NCBI GenBank assembly: GCA_029891345.1
Contig: CM056999.1
Coordinates: forward strand, 31,926,418 to 31,990,417
DNA: 64,000 nt
Source: Dryococelus australis
Lineage: Eukaryota > Arthropoda > Insecta > Phasmatodea > Phasmatidae
Reading direction: 5' to 3'
Both the position numbers and the translations under genes were made by a program. Of the stretch, positions 61,491-64,000 are shown one piece after another. The notes under the pieces are model-generated. The model saw only the letters and a list, made by a program, of their open reading frames with translations, searched no databases and was not told where the DNA came from. Each line of letters begins with the position of its first letter. The stretch's first letter is position 1.

Positions 61491-61706
61491 TTAGATAGAA
61501 GCCTTGGCCAATTCTTTACCCTTGGCGATAGCTTCCATATTTGCATTGTGTCTTTGTGCCTCGGGCAATTTCTTACGTTTGATCGATGCTGTGTTGATGG
61601 CTCGGGTGATAACATTCGTGGCTCTGATTAGGTACCTGAGGTCGCCGAGTGCAGGCAAAAGCATTGAAAAATCTGCCGGTAGATGCTTTCTTGCCCTTGC
61701 ATTCAT
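61491..61706 (-). pseudogene. Small basic protein at the head of the virus-like block
   Basis: The open frame of 71 codons has a hydrophobic stretch (FSMLLPALGDLRYL), then TRAINTASIKRKKLPEAQRH and NANMEAIAKGKEL. The sequence upstream of the protease relic in related elements has this type of Ala/Gly-rich start followed by a basic segment. I regard it as the gene immediately 5' of the protease. It could be the precursor of a small virion protein; this is inference. The ORF ends in a stop at 61491, 70 bp before the first protease segment. Confidence 0.45.
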
Positions 61707-61799
61707 TTCTCTCTTTTGTTACTGCTTTTAGTTTAACTTGTGCCTTTCGTTTGCTCTATCTGGCTGATCCCATTTTAATCTGCGCCTTTCAGCAGTACG

Positions 61800-62840
61800 G
61801 AACTGATGAGTCTGGGGAAGGGCATCGGGTATCGGAGTCAGAGCCAGGGGATCCGCCATGTTTTTACATCACCCGACCGCCATCTTGGATTTCATTGACC
61901 CTGGTCATTGACCAGTGACCTTGAACTTGACCCCGGGACCTCTAACCTTAAAAACTGTTTAAAAAACGTATAAAGTATCCCCAGAAATTCCTCAAATATT
62001 TCTAATTAAAATTCTAGAAAATTCCGAAGAAATGTATTATTTAAAAAAATTATTAAAATATTTTAAGAGGATCTCCAAAAATTTCCAGTGTTCCCCAGAA
62101 CAGGTGAAGGGGATCAGAGATCCATGTGACCCAGGGGCAAAGATCAGAAACCCAGGTGATCAGGGTCAGTGACCCAGGGGCCAGGAGATAATGACCTCTG
62201 ACCTTTGACTTTGGCCTTGTCCTTTAACTTGAAAAATCAAAAATCCGAAAATTTCACAAAGAAATAAAAAAATTATTTAAAACTATAAATAAGTTTATTT
62301 GAAAATATAAAAAAATTATTTAAGTAACTAAAATTTCCTGTAGTTTCCCTACCTCCCTCGCCTAACATATTTGTCAGCATGCCTCCAACCCCTTACCCAT
62401 ACCCAGTCAGCCATCTTGGTAGGCGATCACCCTCTTGGTAGGCAACTACCATCTTAGTAGACACCGCATTATCACCATCTTGGAAGCCAGTGTCCATTAG
62501 CAATTGAACGTTGACCTTTGACACTTGACCCCTGACCCATTACCTCGACCTTGACCCAATGACCTTAATGACATTGAAAACAAAAACTCGAGAAAAATGC
62601 ATAAAAGTCAACAAGCATAATACACTACAGACTATTACAGCCATATTAGATGCAGACTACCTTGTCCTTGATCCCATGACTTTTAATTACCTTGAAAACA
62701 AAACACATTACTTTAAATCAAATTCAGCAAGCATACGACATTACAGATTACCACCACTATATTAGCTGCAGACTACCTTGATCTTTAGTACATGACCTTG
62801 AATTACCTTGAAAACAAAATTCGAATAATAATTTACAAAA
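61800..62840 (-). repeat. AGGTCA/ATGGCGG module, copy 4 (left arm of hairpin)
   Basis: The reverse complement begins with 117-bp units carrying gttttcaaggtaattaaaag-type sequence. It then has aagatggtagttgcctacca and ccaagatggctgactgggta, an AT-rich spacer, and ggggtcaagttcaaggtcac. It closes with aatccaagatggcggtcggg and tctgactccgatacccgatg. Order and orientation agree with copy 5 reversed. Confidence 0.88.
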
Positions 62841-62849
62841 GTCAACAAC

Positions 62850-63930
62850 ATGGGGTCAAGGTCGAGGTAGTCAGCATCTAATATGGTGATAGTAGCTTGT
62901 AATATATTATGCTTGTTGACTTATGCATTTTTCTCAAGTTTTTGTTTTCTAGGTTATTCAAGGTCATGGGGTCAAGGTTGAGGTAGTCTGCATCTAATAT
63001 GGCGGTAGTAGACTGTAATTTTGTTTTATTGTTGAATTTTATTTATTTTTCATGTGTTCTTGGTTTTTCAAGTTCATTAAAGGTCATGGGGTCAAGGTCG
63101 AATTATTCTGCATTTCTTATGGTTGTAGTAGTCTGTAATTTATTATGCTTGCTGATTCTTGTGCATTTTCTCGAGTTTTTGTTTTCAAGGCCATTCAAAG
63201 TCTAGGGGTTAAGGTCTAGGTAATGAGTCAGGGATCAAAGGGTCAAATGTCAAAGTTTAATTGCTAATGGGCATTGGCTTTCAAGATTGTGAACGGGTGA
63301 TGACTGCCAAAATGGCGGTTGCCTACCAAGATGGCGGTCGTCTATCAAGTTGGCGGTCACCTACGAAGATGGCTGACTGGGTATGGGCGTGTGGGTGGTC
63401 TTCCGACTAATTTGTTAGGTGAGGGAGGTGGGAGAACCACAGAAGATTGAATTTTTTAAAAATAATATTTAGTAATTATTTAAAAATTTAATCAATTTAT
63501 TCATAGTTTTTAATGGTATATTTTTGGTAACTTTTGTAATGTTTTTTATTTTCTTGTTTTCATGGTCAACATCAAAGGTCAATATCATGCGCTCCTGACC
63601 CCTGGGTCACTGATACGGTCACCTGGATCGCTGATCCCTCTCGCCTGCTCCAGAAAAAATTATAAATGTTTGGGGATCCTATTTAATATTTTTAAATAAT
63701 TTTCATAATACATTTTTCGGAATTTTGTAGAATTGTTTGGAACTTTTTGAGGATTTTTGGGGATTTTTTGTAGGGTGTTTGAGGTTAGAGGTCCCCAGGA
63801 TGAAGTTGAAGTTCATGGGTCAAAGGTAAAGGTCAATTGCATTCGAGATGTCGGTCGGGTTATGTAACAAAATGGTGGCTCCCTTGGCTCTGGCTCCGAT
63901 GTCCGATGCCTTTGCCCCAAATTCATAATT
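62850..63930 (+). repeat. AGGTCA/ATGGCGG module, copy 5 (right arm of hairpin)
   Basis: Units begin with ttgttttctaggttattcaa near 62945, 63063 and 63180, a spacing of ~117 bp. A stretch with aaaatggcggttgcctacca and agatggcggtcgtctatcaa follows. After that come an AT-rich spacer, aggtcaatatcatgcgctcc, and finally gatgtcggtcgggttatgta and ctctggctccgatgtccgat. It is the inverted counterpart of 61800-62840. Confidence 0.88.
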
Positions 63931-64000
63931 TCCCTACTACTCCTTTCTCTTGATCTTATCTCCCATTCCCATTTTCAACTTGGCGTTCATCATGTTGAAT

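Noticed and set aside
1-64000. Telomeric or rDNA sequence
   Set aside because: No TTAGG-type arrays and no rRNA-like segments were seen.

Overview
The window looks like intergenic DNA from a large, repeat-rich arthropod genome, most likely an insect. The DNA is AT-rich and every protein trace is a decayed mobile element: Tc1/mariner-type transposases, several tRNA-derived SINEs, MITEs, and virus-like genes of Polinton/adintovirus type. I found no convincing host protein-coding gene, tRNA gene, rRNA gene or CRISPR array. The placement within insects is inferred only from the kinds of repeats seen.

Layout. 0-9 kb: a TATA-flanked MITE (17-249), a GC-rich block, a 330-390 bp tandem repeat, a 33-bp minisatellite, a 193-bp duplication, and a first array of ~280-bp units (4990-6130). 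9-21 kb: tRNA-derived SINE copies and an element with a large 38-bp minisatellite whose monomer resembles the 5' part (A box/D arm) of a tRNA (15917-17730). 21-27 kb: a 1.7-kb palindrome with ~683-bp arms (21847-23542), then a broken Tc1 transposase interrupted by a small insertion, then a short Tc1 element with intact ends (26139-26702). 27-38 kb: a tandem SINE dimer (27457-27784), a long decayed transposase (29483-31417), a purine tract, rearranged transposase pieces, and a second, oppositely oriented copy of the 38-bp minisatellite element (36960-37500).

38-64 kb holds the most unusual material. A dispersed module, rich in AGGTCA and ATGGCGG motifs with AT-rich spacers, occurs five times: 38900-40335 (+), 46250-46970 (+), 56600-57290 (-), 61800-62840 (-) and 62850-63930 (+). 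The last two form a hairpin of ~1-kb arms. Between the first two modules lie a degenerate zinc-finger ORF and a Cys-rich ORF. Between the third and fourth lies a minus-strand block of decayed virus-like genes, including an adenain-type cysteine protease relic with His, Asp and Cys positions still visible. I infer that these are two inverted, decayed derivatives of one large virus-like element family whose non-coding part is the AGGTCA module. Between them lie further transposase relics (47056-47400, 50484-50859), a MITE, a SINE, and a 3.2-kb array of ~289-bp units carrying a nested foldback transposon.

No set of genes here appears able to work together now. All coding remnants carry stops and frameshifts.
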